Source of the DNA: 67-14 sp035502775
Lineage (GTDB): Bacteria; Actinomycetota; Thermoleophilia; Solirubrobacterales; 70-9
Assembly (NCBI GenBank): GCA_035502775.1
Contig: DATJUB010000014.1
Coordinates: 1-23,112, forward strand
DNA length: 23,112 bases
Direction of reading: 5' to 3'
The notes beneath the pieces were generated by a model. The model did not search any database. It saw nothing but the letters and a program-made list of their open reading frames with translations, and was not told where the DNA came from. This document shows positions 14,040-21,590 of the stretch, piece by piece. The translations under genes were made by a program, and so were the position numbers. Position 1 is the first letter of the stretch. Each line of letters starts with the position of its first letter.

Positions 14040-15857
14040 CTATCCGGCGTAGAGCGCTTCGATGTGCTGCTCGTACTTCTCGGCGATCGGCTTGCGCTTC
14101 AGCTTCATGGTCGGGGTCAGCTCATCGCCGCCCGGCAGCCACTCGCCGGGGAGGATCTTGAACTTCTTGATCTGTTCCACCCGGGCCAGTTTCTCGTTGG
14201 CCTGCTCGACGCCGGCGGTGATCGCGGCGAGCACCCGCTCGTCGGAGGCGAGCTGGTCGAGGCTCTGGCCTTCGATCCCGTTCTTCTGCGCCCAGACCGG
14301 CGTGAAATCGGGGTCGAGCACGATCAGGGCAACGTTGTAGGGACGGCCGTCGCCGACCGCCACCGCCTGGTTGACCAGCGGCGAGGCGACCTTGATCTGG
14401 GCCTCGATGTTCGCCGGCGACATGTTCTTGCCGGCGGCGTTGATGATCAGTTCCTTCTTGCGGTCGATGATCGAGACGTATCCATCCTCGTCGATCACGC
14501 CGATGTCCCCGGTGTGCAGCCAGCCGTCGATGATCGTCTCGGCGGTCTTCTCGGGCTGGTTCCGGTACTCGGGCATGACGTAGGGGCTGCGGCAGATGAT
14601 CTCGCCGTCCTCGGCCAGCCGCACCTCCACCCCCGGTACCGGCGGGCCGACCGTACCGATCTTGATCCGGTCCGGCGGGTTGATCGTGATCACACCGCAG
14701 GTCTCCGACATTCCCCAGAGTTCACCGATCGGGATGCCGATCGCGTGGAAGAACTCGAGCACCTCGACCGGGATCGGCGCGGCGCTGACGCTGACCGCCA
14801 CGAACTCGTCCAGTCCGAGCGCGGTCCGGAGGTTCGAGAAGAGCGCCTCGTCGGCCTGCGCCACCGCGGCGGCGAGCGCCTCCGGCACGGGCTCTCCGGC
14901 CTGCTCGAGACGCACCTTCTGGATCGCGGCGTCGAGTCCGGCCTGAGCTTTCTCCCGCTGCTCGTCGGGCAGGCTCGCGAGGTTGCCCTCCAGCCCGGCC
15001 TTCAGCTTCTCCCAGATCCTTGGCACCGCGAAGAACCAGGTCGGCCTGACCTTCGGCAGAAACTCGATGATCCGCTTCGCGTCCGGGCAGATGTGAATCT
15101 GAAAGCCGCGCATGATCGGGGTGTAATAGTTGGCGCCGCGTTCGGCGATGTGTGCCGCCGGAAGCCAGGAGATCACCTTGGCCTCGCTGTCCTGGGGCAT
15201 CACGATCACCTTCTCCATGACCGCGGTCAGCATGCGAAGCAGGTTGCCGTGGGTGAGGGAGACGCCCTTGGGCGGGCCGGTGGTTCCCGAGGTGTAGATC
15301 AGGGTCAGCGGGTCTTCGAGGCCGACCTCCGCCGCGAGCGGCGCCGGGTCGAAGTCCGGATCGAGTCGCAGGAGCTCTTCGTAGGTGGAAGTCCCGCCCT
15401 CTCCGCCGAGCACGACGACATGTTCCAGCCCGGGCAGGTTCTCCTTCGCCTTCAGCAGGTTCTCGAGGTAGGCCGGTTCGACGATGACCACCCGGGCCTC
15501 GGAATCCTTGAGCACGTACTCGATCTGTTCGGGTGAGGAGGTCTGGTAGATCGAGAACGGGACCGCGCCCAGCGACACCGCGGCGAGGTCGGTCGGGATG
15601 AACTCGGAGCGGTTGTTCAGCAGCATGCTGACCGTGTCGCCCCGCCTGACGCCGAGGGCGTTCAGACCGCCCGCGATCGCCCGAACCCGCTCGGCGAGCT
15701 CGTTCCAGCTCAGTTCGACGCCCTCGTCCTCAGAGACGATCGCGATGCCGTCACCCAGCCTTGCGACCGAATCGAGAAAAGCTTCGTAGAGATTCTTGGA
15801 GGAGGGTTCGAAGCCCGGTCCTCCATCAGCCTCGGTTAGCGACTGGGTGGTCTGCAC
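14040..15857 (-). CDS. Long-chain fatty-acid CoA ligase (AMP-forming)
   Basis: Activates a fatty acid with ATP and CoA via an acyl-adenylate. The 605-residue protein has the ANL-superfamily motifs: P-loop-like LIYTSGTTGPPKGVSLTHGN (186-205), then GELWGMSETCG (adenylate-binding), WLHTGDIGVIDEDGY, and the hinge region IIDRKKELIINAAGKNMSP, which fits the long-chain (FACL15-like) group. The C-terminus holds a TPTMKLKRKPI segment with the catalytic Lys of the small domain. The start is GTG 15857 with a strong AGGGAG Shine-Dalgarno 5 nt upstream (15863-15868), inside a purine-rich leader. The fatty acid chain length cannot be told. It follows rseP after a 54-nt gap that may hold its own promoter. 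Confidence 0.93.
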   Translation of the reverse strand: MQTTQSLTEADGGPGFEPSSKNLYEAFLDSVARLGDGIAIVSEDEGVELSWNELAERVRAIAGGLNALGVRRGDTVSMLLNNRSEFIPTDLAAVSLGAVPFSIYQTSSPEQIEYVLKDSEARVVIVEPAYLENLLKAKENLPGLEHVVVLGGEGGTSTYEELLRLDPDFDPAPLAAEVGLEDPLTLIYTSGTTGPPKGVSLTHGNLLRMLTAVMEKVIVMPQDSEAKVISWLPAAHIAERGANYYTPIMRGFQIHICPDAKRIIEFLPKVRPTWFFAVPRIWEKLKAGLEGNLASLPDEQREKAQAGLDAAIQKVRLEQAGEPVPEALAAAVAQADEALFSNLRTALGLDEFVAVSVSAAPIPVEVLEFFHAIGIPIGELWGMSETCGVITINPPDRIKIGTVGPPVPGVEVRLAEDGEIICRSPYVMPEYRNQPEKTAETIIDGWLHTGDIGVIDEDGYVSIIDRKKELIINAAGKNMSPANIEAQIKVASPLVNQAVAVGDGRPYNVALIVLDPDFTPVWAQKNGIEGQSLDQLASDERVLAAITAGVEQANEKLARVEQIKKFKILPGEWLPGGDELTPTMKLKRKPIAEKYEQHIEALYAG

Positions 15858-15911
15858 GCGAACTCCCTCTCTTTCTTTCCTCTCGCCGAAAAAGTAACTG
15901 CTTACGCAAAT

Positions 15912-16979
15912 CTAGCGGAGATTGAATCCTTCACCGGTCAACCTGCCGATGTCGTTCGAAAGGCCGATGAAGAAGAGGCCGATCACGAGAGCGAACCCGA
16001 TCATCCCCGCCCTTTCCATCACCCGGAACGGAACGGGTTTCCCGCGCACCTTCTCGACCACGCTCCAGAAGATGTGGCCGCCGTCCAGCGGCAGGAACGG
16101 GAAGAGATTGATCACTCCGAGGGAAAGACTGATCAGCGCGATCAGGGTCAGTGCCTGGCGCCAGCCGATATCGATCGCCTGACGGGTCACCTCGTAGCTG
16201 CCCGCCACCCCGGAGAGCTCCTCCCTCTTTTCCGTCTTGTAGAGCTGGGAAAGCGAGGAAACGGTCTGCGAGGTGACGTACCACATGTAGTCCGCGGAGA
16301 TCCGCGCCGACTCGACCGGCCCCGGATTGACCGGCTGAACGCCGAAGGCGAATCCGAGGCGGTTGCGCTCGACCTTCGCGTCGTAGACGGGGGTGATCTG
16401 AAGCGTCTTCTTCTGACCGTTCCGGTCGATCACCACGGTCGCCGGTTCGGCCGCACGGCAGCCGTCCTTCTGCTTGCCGGCGCACTTGTGGGTGTTGATC
16501 TGGTTGGCGATCGCCTCCTGATCGCCGCTGACCCCGTCGACCGAGACGAGCCTGTCGCCCGGCATCAGCTTGCCGGCCGCGGGAGTCCCGGGAGAGATCT
16601 GGTCGACGTTCTGGCTCGGTTCCTGTACCCCGAAGGCGAGGAAGAACAGCAGCACGAACGCGATCACGAGATTGACCGCGGGGCCGGCGCCGATCACCAC
16701 GATCCGCTTCCACACGGGCTGCCTGTAGTAGCCGCGCGGAGCCACGTCCGGAGGCAGCTCCTCGTCCGGGTTCATGCCGGTGATCTTCACGAATCCGCCC
16801 AGGGGGATCGCACCGACTCCGTACTCGGTCTCCCCGCGCTTGATGCCGAACAGCTTCGGCGGGAAGAAGAGATAGAAGCGCTCGACCCGCATCCCGACGG
16901 CCTTCGCGGCGACGAAGTGGCCGGCCTCGTGCAGGATGATCAGCGCACTGAATGCGAGGAAGGCAAGCAGGAAGCTCAT
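15912..16979 (-). CDS. rseP: Site-2 intramembrane metalloprotease, RseP/RasP/Rip1 family
   Basis: A zinc membrane protease that cuts anti-sigma factors and other membrane proteins within the bilayer. The 355-residue protein has the HExxH zinc motif in the first membrane helix (HEAGH, 17-21), a second helix at about 93-117, one PDZ domain (about 118-200), and the LDG motif with the third zinc ligand in NLFPFLPLDGGH (291-302). A last helix lies at 325-342. One PDZ domain is typical of Gram-positive members. Two cysteines within the PDZ insert (166 and 174) could form a disulfide outside. Its start overlaps the dxr stop (ATGA). The membrane-bound sigma4/anti-sigma-like protein encoded at 3966-5000 is a conceivable substrate, but that is speculation. 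Confidence 0.95.
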   Translation of the reverse strand: MSFLLAFLAFSALIILHEAGHFVAAKAVGMRVERFYLFFPPKLFGIKRGETEYGVGAIPLGGFVKITGMNPDEELPPDVAPRGYYRQPVWKRIVVIGAGPAVNLVIAFVLLFFLAFGVQEPSQNVDQISPGTPAAGKLMPGDRLVSVDGVSGDQEAIANQINTHKCAGKQKDGCRAAEPATVVIDRNGQKKTLQITPVYDAKVERNRLGFAFGVQPVNPGPVESARISADYMWYVTSQTVSSLSQLYKTEKREELSGVAGSYEVTRQAIDIGWRQALTLIALISLSLGVINLFPFLPLDGGHIFWSVVEKVRGKPVPFRVMERAGMIGFALVIGLFFIGLSNDIGRLTGEGFNLR

Positions 16980-18121
16980 CGGCGGGCCAGTCCTTCGATC
17001 AGCTCCTCGGAGCGCTCACGGGCGGCCTCATCGACCGCGAACAGTTCGCGGAAGTCGCGGGCCGGACCGGATCCGACATCCTCGAGCGTGGACTCGATGA
17101 TCTCGGCGATCGCGGTGAACTCGATCCGGTCCTCGAGGAAGGCGGCGACCGCGACCTCGTCGGCCGCGTTCAGCACGCAGGGGGCGATGCCTCCCGCAAG
17201 ACCGGCTTCTCTGGCGAGGGCGAGGCAACGGAAGGTCTCCGGGTCGGGTTCCTCGAAATCGAGCGATCCCAGCCTGGCCAGGTCCAGCCGCTCGACCGGC
17301 AGCTCGATCCGCTCCGGATACCCGAGCGCGAAGCCGATCGGCACCCTCATGTCGGGATAGCCGAGATGCGCGAGGGTCGCGCCGTCGCGCAGATCGATCA
17401 GCGAATGGATGATCGACTGGGGGTGGACGACGACGTCGATCTGGCTGTACGGCAGGCCGAACAGGTGGTGGGCCTCGATCATCTCGAAGCCCTTGTTCAT
17501 CAGGGTCGCCGAGTCGATCGTGATCCGGCCGCCCATCGCCCAGGTCGGATGGTCGAGAGCTTCGGCCACGGTGATGCCGTCGAGATCCTTGCGGCCCCGG
17601 AACGGACCTCCGGACGCGGTCAGCACGACCCGGTCGAGCGCGTCGCGGCTCTCGCCACTCAGCAGCTGGAAGATCGCCGAATGCTCCGAATCGACGGGCA
17701 GCAGCTTCGCTCCGGTCGCCCGGGCGAGCTCCATGACCAGTTCACCGCCGATCACCAGGCTCTCCTTGTTCGCGAGGCCGACGTCGATTCCGGCGGTGAG
17801 CGCGGTGATCGTGGGTCCCAGTCCGGCCGCGCCGACGATCCCGTTCAGAACCATGTCCGGCTCACAGGCCGCGATCAGCTCGCGCGCGGCGGGCTCGCCG
17901 GAAAGCACCACGCCGTCGAACTCGGCCTCGGCCAGCGCGGCCGCTTCCGGATCGGAGACCGCCAGATATGCCGCCCCGGTGCCCTGTGCCTGCAGCACCG
18001 CTTCCCGCCAGCTTCCGCCCACGGCGAGGCCGACCGCTTCGAGATCGTCGCGCGAGTTGATGATCTCGAGGGCCTGCGTCCCGATCGAACCGGTGGAACC
18101 GAGGACGGCTATGCGTTTCAT
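16976..18121 (-). CDS. dxr: 1-deoxy-D-xylulose 5-phosphate reductoisomerase
   Basis: First committed enzyme of the MEP pathway: NADPH-dependent conversion of DXP to MEP with a divalent metal. The 381 residues are the usual length. Visible: NADPH-binding LGSTGSIGTQALEI (7-20), LANKESLVIGG, the metal/substrate motif LPVDSEHSAIFQ with the Asp/Glu ligands, WAMGGRITIDSATLMNKG, and EAHHLFGLPYSQIDVVVHPQSIIHS. ATG 18121 overlaps the TGA of a possible 18-codon upstream reading frame (18118-18174). The Shine-Dalgarno is weak (CAGG), so coupling to that frame is possible. The gene overlaps rseP by 4 nt and follows cdsA after 72 nt. Confidence 0.97.
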   Translation of the reverse strand: MKRIAVLGSTGSIGTQALEIINSRDDLEAVGLAVGGSWREAVLQAQGTGAAYLAVSDPEAAALAEAEFDGVVLSGEPAARELIAACEPDMVLNGIVGAAGLGPTITALTAGIDVGLANKESLVIGGELVMELARATGAKLLPVDSEHSAIFQLLSGESRDALDRVVLTASGGPFRGRKDLDGITVAEALDHPTWAMGGRITIDSATLMNKGFEMIEAHHLFGLPYSQIDVVVHPQSIIHSLIDLRDGATLAHLGYPDMRVPIGFALGYPERIELPVERLDLARLGSLDFEEPDPETFRCLALAREAGLAGGIAPCVLNAADEVAVAAFLEDRIEFTAIAEIIESTLEDVGSGPARDFRELFAVDEAARERSEELIEGLARR

Positions 18122-18193
18122 GCGTAAACCTGAATGGAGTGCATCGTGTCGGTGAAGTTTGAACCGTTTGGCATAACGCTCAATAAACGAGCA

Positions 18194-18988
18194 TCAGTAA
18201 ACGAGGGCAATGGAAACGTAATACCCGACCACGATCGTGAAGAAGACCGCGTCGAGCCGGTCGAGCAGTCCGCCGTGCGGACCGAACAGGGTGCCGGTGT
18301 CCTTCTTGCCGAGATCACGCTTGATCATCGATTCGAACAGGTCTCCGACCGGGGCCATGCATGCCACCGCGGCACCCAGGATCAGAGCGTCGGTTCCCGA
18401 GAGCCAGTCCTGGTAGAGCCCCGCACACCAGACACCCAGGGTGCCGATGATCACACCGCCGATCAGACCCTCGATCGTCTTGTTCGGTGAGAGCCTCGGC
18501 GAAAGCTTGTGTGAGCCGAACATGCGGCCGACCGCGTAGGCGCCCGTATCGGCGACGAAAGTACCGACCAGAACGTCGACCAGCAGCGCGGCGCCGTGGT
18601 CGGGAAGCTCGCGCAGCAGGACCGCATGCACCATCGGGATCGCGATCCAGAACAGGCCGAAGATCGTGATCGCCATCGAGGTCGTGATGTTCTCCCGGTC
18701 CTCGCGTTCGGCCGCGAAGATGAACAGCAGCAGGAACGGCGCCGCCATCAGCATCAGCACGTTGAAGGCGGTCCCGAAATAGGCGGCGGCGACCATCGCG
18801 ACCAGGCCGGCGTAGGCGACCAGCTGCATCGGCCGGGCCCGCGCCGACATCAGGAAGAACTCACGCAGACCGAGACAGCCGAAGACCGCTATCGCCACGG
18901 CGAAGACCGGACCGCCGGCGACGATGATGAAGATCGCCAGCAGCATCCAGGGAACCGCGACCAGCACACGTCTGACGGTCTCGTTCAC
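18194..18988 (-). CDS. cdsA: Phosphatidate cytidylyltransferase
   Basis: Makes CDP-diacylglycerol, the precursor of all phospholipid head groups, from phosphatidate and CTP in the membrane. The 264-residue protein has about seven membrane helices and the full family signature near the C-terminus: S-x-x-KR-x4-KD-x-G-x2-F-G-x-HGG-x2-DR at residues 220-244 (SMIKRDLGKKDTGTLFGPHG and on to LLDRLD), preceded by DLFES. It starts with GTG overlapping the uppS stop (GTGA), so it is translationally coupled. Its product feeds the PgsA-like enzyme encoded at 8390-9040. Confidence 0.95.
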   Translation of the reverse strand: MNETVRRVLVAVPWMLLAIFIIVAGGPVFAVAIAVFGCLGLREFFLMSARARPMQLVAYAGLVAMVAAAYFGTAFNVLMLMAAPFLLLFIFAAEREDRENITTSMAITIFGLFWIAIPMVHAVLLRELPDHGAALLVDVLVGTFVADTGAYAVGRMFGSHKLSPRLSPNKTIEGLIGGVIIGTLGVWCAGLYQDWLSGTDALILGAAVACMAPVGDLFESMIKRDLGKKDTGTLFGPHGGLLDRLDAVFFTIVVGYYVSIALVY

Positions 18989-19659
18989 GCGCTCTCCCTG
19001 CGGCCGAAGCGACGGCTGCGATGGCCGAACTCCTCCAGCGTCTCGGCGAAATCCTCACGGCTGAAATCGGGCCAGAGCTCGTCCCGGAAGATGAACTCCG
19101 AGTAGGCGGTCTGCCAGAGCAGATAATTCGAGATGCGCTGCTCGCCGCTGGTCCGGATCAGCAGTTCCGGGTCATGCATGTCCGGAGCGTAGAGCGCCTG
19201 CCGGAACTCCTCCTCGGTGGTGCCGGTGAAGTTGCGGGCCGCGTCGACGATCTCAGCCCTGCCGCCATAGTTGAAGGCGATGAAGAAGGTGATCGTGTCG
19301 TTTTCGGCGGTGAGCCGTTCGGCCTCGTCCATCTGCTCGATCAGCTTCGGATCGACTCCCTCGCGCCGGCCGATGAATCGCATGCGAACGCCCTCTTCGT
19401 GAAGCTCGGGGGTTTCGTTGACGATCCGGTGGGAGAACATCTCCATCAGGGCGCCGACCTCCTCCGGTGAACGCGACCAGTTCTCGGTCGAGAACGAAAA
19501 TACCGTCAGCTCCTCAATGCCGAACTCGACCGCGTCCCGCAGTCTCGCCTTGACGGTGTCCGCCCCGGCCTTGTGCCCCTCGCGTACGGGCAGATCCCTC
19601 TTCTGTGCCCACCGACCGTTGCCGTCGGTGATGATCGCGACGTATCGAGGTGCCTTCAC
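18985..19659 (-). CDS. uppS: Isoprenyl (undecaprenyl) diphosphate synthase
   Basis: A cis-prenyltransferase that elongates farnesyl diphosphate with isopentenyl diphosphate to the C55 lipid carrier of peptidoglycan. The 224-residue protein has the P-loop-like motif IITDGNGRWA (9-18) with the catalytic Asp12, REGHKAGAD, TVFSFSTENWSRS (about 52-64), and LLIRTSGEQRISNYLLWQ in the C-terminal third. Most family members have Met where this one has Thr11 (IMDGNGRWA). At 224 residues it is shorter than the usual ~250, mostly at the N-terminus. Start GTG overlaps the frr stop. Chain length of the product cannot be told from sequence. Confidence 0.94.
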   Translation of the reverse strand: MKAPRYVAIITDGNGRWAQKRDLPVREGHKAGADTVKARLRDAVEFGIEELTVFSFSTENWSRSPEEVGALMEMFSHRIVNETPELHEEGVRMRFIGRREGVDPKLIEQMDEAERLTAENDTITFFIAFNYGGRAEIVDAARNFTGTTEEEFRQALYAPDMHDPELLIRTSGEQRISNYLLWQTAYSEFIFRDELWPDFSREDFAETLEEFGHRSRRFGRRESA

Positions 19660-20216
19660 ACCTCGAGGATTTCCTCTTCCTTGCCTTTCAGCAGGGAGTC
19701 AATCTCCTTGATGGCATCGTCTGTCAGCTTCTGGAGCGACGCCTCGGCACGATGCTCGTCATCGGCGCCCGCCTCGCCCTCCTTCTTCAGTTCGCGAAGA
19801 TCGGTCATCACGTCGCGGCGCACGTTGCGGACCGCGATCCGGCCGTCCTCGGCGACACCGTTCACGACCTTGACCAGCTCCTTGCGGCGCTCCTCGGTCA
19901 GGTCGGGGATGTTCAGACGGATCACGTTGCCGTCATTGGAAGGGGTCAGTCCGACGTCGGATTCGAGGATCGCCTTCTCGATCGCGCCCATGACGGTCTT
20001 GTCGTAGGGAGTGACGGTCAGGGTGCGGGCGTCGGTGGTGGCTACGTTCGCCATCTGCGCCAGCGGCGTCATCGCGCCGTAGTACTCGACCGTGATCCGG
20101 TCGAGCAGGTGCGGCGTCGCCCGGCCGGTTCGCACGCTGGAGAACTCTCCCTGCGTCGACTGGACGGACTTTGACATGCGTTCACGGGCGTCTGAAAGTA
20201 GGTCTTCGATCATCAT
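19656..20216 (-). CDS. frr: Ribosome recycling factor
   Basis: Splits post-termination ribosomes together with EF-G. The 186 residues match the usual 185. It shows the family pattern: ERMSKSVQSTQGEFSSVRTGRA (about 12-33), YYGAMTPLAQMANV (about 45-58), IEKAILESDVGLTPSNDGNVIRL with the domain II region, then LTEERRKELVKVV and a long C-terminal helix with KKEGEAGADDEHRAE. ATG 20216 is followed at once by a second ATG; the first overlaps the pyrH stop as ATGA. The stop overlaps uppS as GTGA. Confidence 0.97.
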   Translation of the reverse strand: MMIEDLLSDARERMSKSVQSTQGEFSSVRTGRATPHLLDRITVEYYGAMTPLAQMANVATTDARTLTVTPYDKTVMGAIEKAILESDVGLTPSNDGNVIRLNIPDLTEERRKELVKVVNGVAEDGRIAVRNVRRDVMTDLRELKKEGEAGADDEHRAEASLQKLTDDAIKEIDSLLKGKEEEILEV

Positions 20217-20971
20217 TTATCTCCAGGCGCGGAGCCATCGGACAGGCTGGAATGGACCAGCGTGCCGACTCTCTCGCCTGAGACGATCCTATCTATATTG
20301 CGCTCGTCGGCCATGTTGAAGACGTGGATCGGCAAGTTGTTGTCCATGCAGAGACTGAGCGCGGTCGAGTCCATCACCTTCAGGCCGCGTTCGATCGCGT
20401 CCCTGTGGGTCAGCTGGGGAATGAACTCGGCGTCCGGATTGGTCGCGGGATCGGCGTCGTAGACGCCCTCCACCCCGTTCTTCGCCATCAGGATCGCCTC
20501 GGCGTGGATCTCGAGTGCCCGGAGCGCGGCGGCCGTGTCGGTGGTGAAGAACGGGTTGCCGGTGCCGGCCGCGAAGATCACGATCCGGCCCTTCTCCAGG
20601 TGCCGCATCGCTCGCCGACGGATGTAAGGCTCGGCGACTTCGCGGACATCGATCGCCGAGAGGACCCGGGTGTACTGGCCGTGCTTCTCCAGTGCGTCCT
20701 GCAGGGTCAGCGCGTTCAGCACCGTCGCCATCATGCCCATGTAATCGCCGGTCGCCCGGTCCATGCCCTGGGCGGCGCCGTCGATGCCGCGGTAGATGTT
20801 GCCGGCGCCGACGACGATCGCCACTTCGACACCACGGCCGCGAATCACGCCGAGCTGACGGGCGACTCGCTCGACTTCGTCCGGATCGGTGCCGAAGTCG
20901 AGCTTGCCCATCAGTGCCTCACCCGAGAGCTTCAGCATGATCCTCTTGAATTTCGGCTCCGGGTCGGTCAT
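20213..20971 (-). CDS. pyrH: UMP kinase
   Basis: Phosphorylates UMP to UDP; bacterial members belong to the amino acid kinase family and form hexamers. The 252-residue protein shows KRIMLKLSGEALMG (9-22), VVGAGNIYRG (about 54-63) for phosphate and UMP binding, ATGDYMGMMATVLNALTLQD, and a TGNPFFTTDTAAALRA segment. The start is ATG 20971, 19 nt after the tsf stop. A GAGAGT/ACTCTC stem can form across the tsf stop in this gap; it may influence translation of pyrH, but that is weak. The gene overlaps frr by ATGA. Confidence 0.97.
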   Translation of the reverse strand: MTDPEPKFKRIMLKLSGEALMGKLDFGTDPDEVERVARQLGVIRGRGVEVAIVVGAGNIYRGIDGAAQGMDRATGDYMGMMATVLNALTLQDALEKHGQYTRVLSAIDVREVAEPYIRRRAMRHLEKGRIVIFAAGTGNPFFTTDTAAALRALEIHAEAILMAKNGVEGVYDADPATNPDAEFIPQLTHRDAIERGLKVMDSTALSLCMDNNLPIHVFNMADERNIDRIVSGERVGTLVHSSLSDGSAPGDK

Positions 20972-20990
20972 ATCGGCGAGAGTCGAGGCT

Positions 20991-21590
20991 CTACTCTCCT
21001 ACTCGGAAAACCGAGAAGCGGGCGATCACGATGTTCTCGCCGAGGGTTGCGACCGCGTCCTGCCGAAGCTGCTCGATCGTCTTGCCGTCGTGCTTGTCGG
21101 TGTTGACGTGCTCCTGCTCCAGCAGAGCCAGATCCTTGGACCACTTCGCGACCTGACCGTCGACGATGCGCTCGACGACGTTGTCGGGCTTGCCCTCTTC
21201 GCGGGCCTTCTCCTCGAAGACGCGACGCTCGGTGGCGATCAGCTCTTCGGGGATGTCCTCGACCGCGACGTGAGTCGGCGAGGCCGCGGCCACGTGAAGG
21301 GCGACGTCGTAGGCGAAAGCCTGGAAGTCCTCGTTGCGGGCGACGAAATCGGTCTCACACTGAACCTCGACCATCGCGCCGACCTTCTTGTTGGCGTGGA
21401 TGTACGCGGAGACGACGCCTTCGGAGGTGCCGCGGTCGGAGCGCTTCGCGGCCGAGGCCTGACCCTTGACCCTGAGCAGCTCGATCGCGCGGTCCATGTC
21501 GCCGCCGGCTTCGTCCAGCGCGGCCTTGCAGTCCATCATGCCGGCGCCGGTCTTCTGCCGGAGGTCCTTCACATCAGATGCGGATGCCAT
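20991..21590 (-). CDS. tsf: Elongation factor Ts
   Basis: Nucleotide exchange factor for EF-Tu. The N-terminal UBA-like module includes LRQKTGAGMMDCKAALDEA (about 10-28); the core has GVVSAYIHANKKVGAMVEV and the conserved CETDFVARNEDF (about 78-89), contacting EF-Tu. The 199-residue length corresponds to the short form known from Thermus and many Gram-positives with a single core subdomain, versus ~280 in E. coli. The ATG shares one base with the rpsB stop (TGATG), so the two are coupled. Confidence 0.97.
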   Translation of the reverse strand: MASASDVKDLRQKTGAGMMDCKAALDEAGGDMDRAIELLRVKGQASAAKRSDRGTSEGVVSAYIHANKKVGAMVEVQCETDFVARNEDFQAFAYDVALHVAAASPTHVAVEDIPEELIATERRVFEEKAREEGKPDNVVERIVDGQVAKWSKDLALLEQEHVNTDKHDGKTIEQLRQDAVATLGENIVIARFSVFRVGE

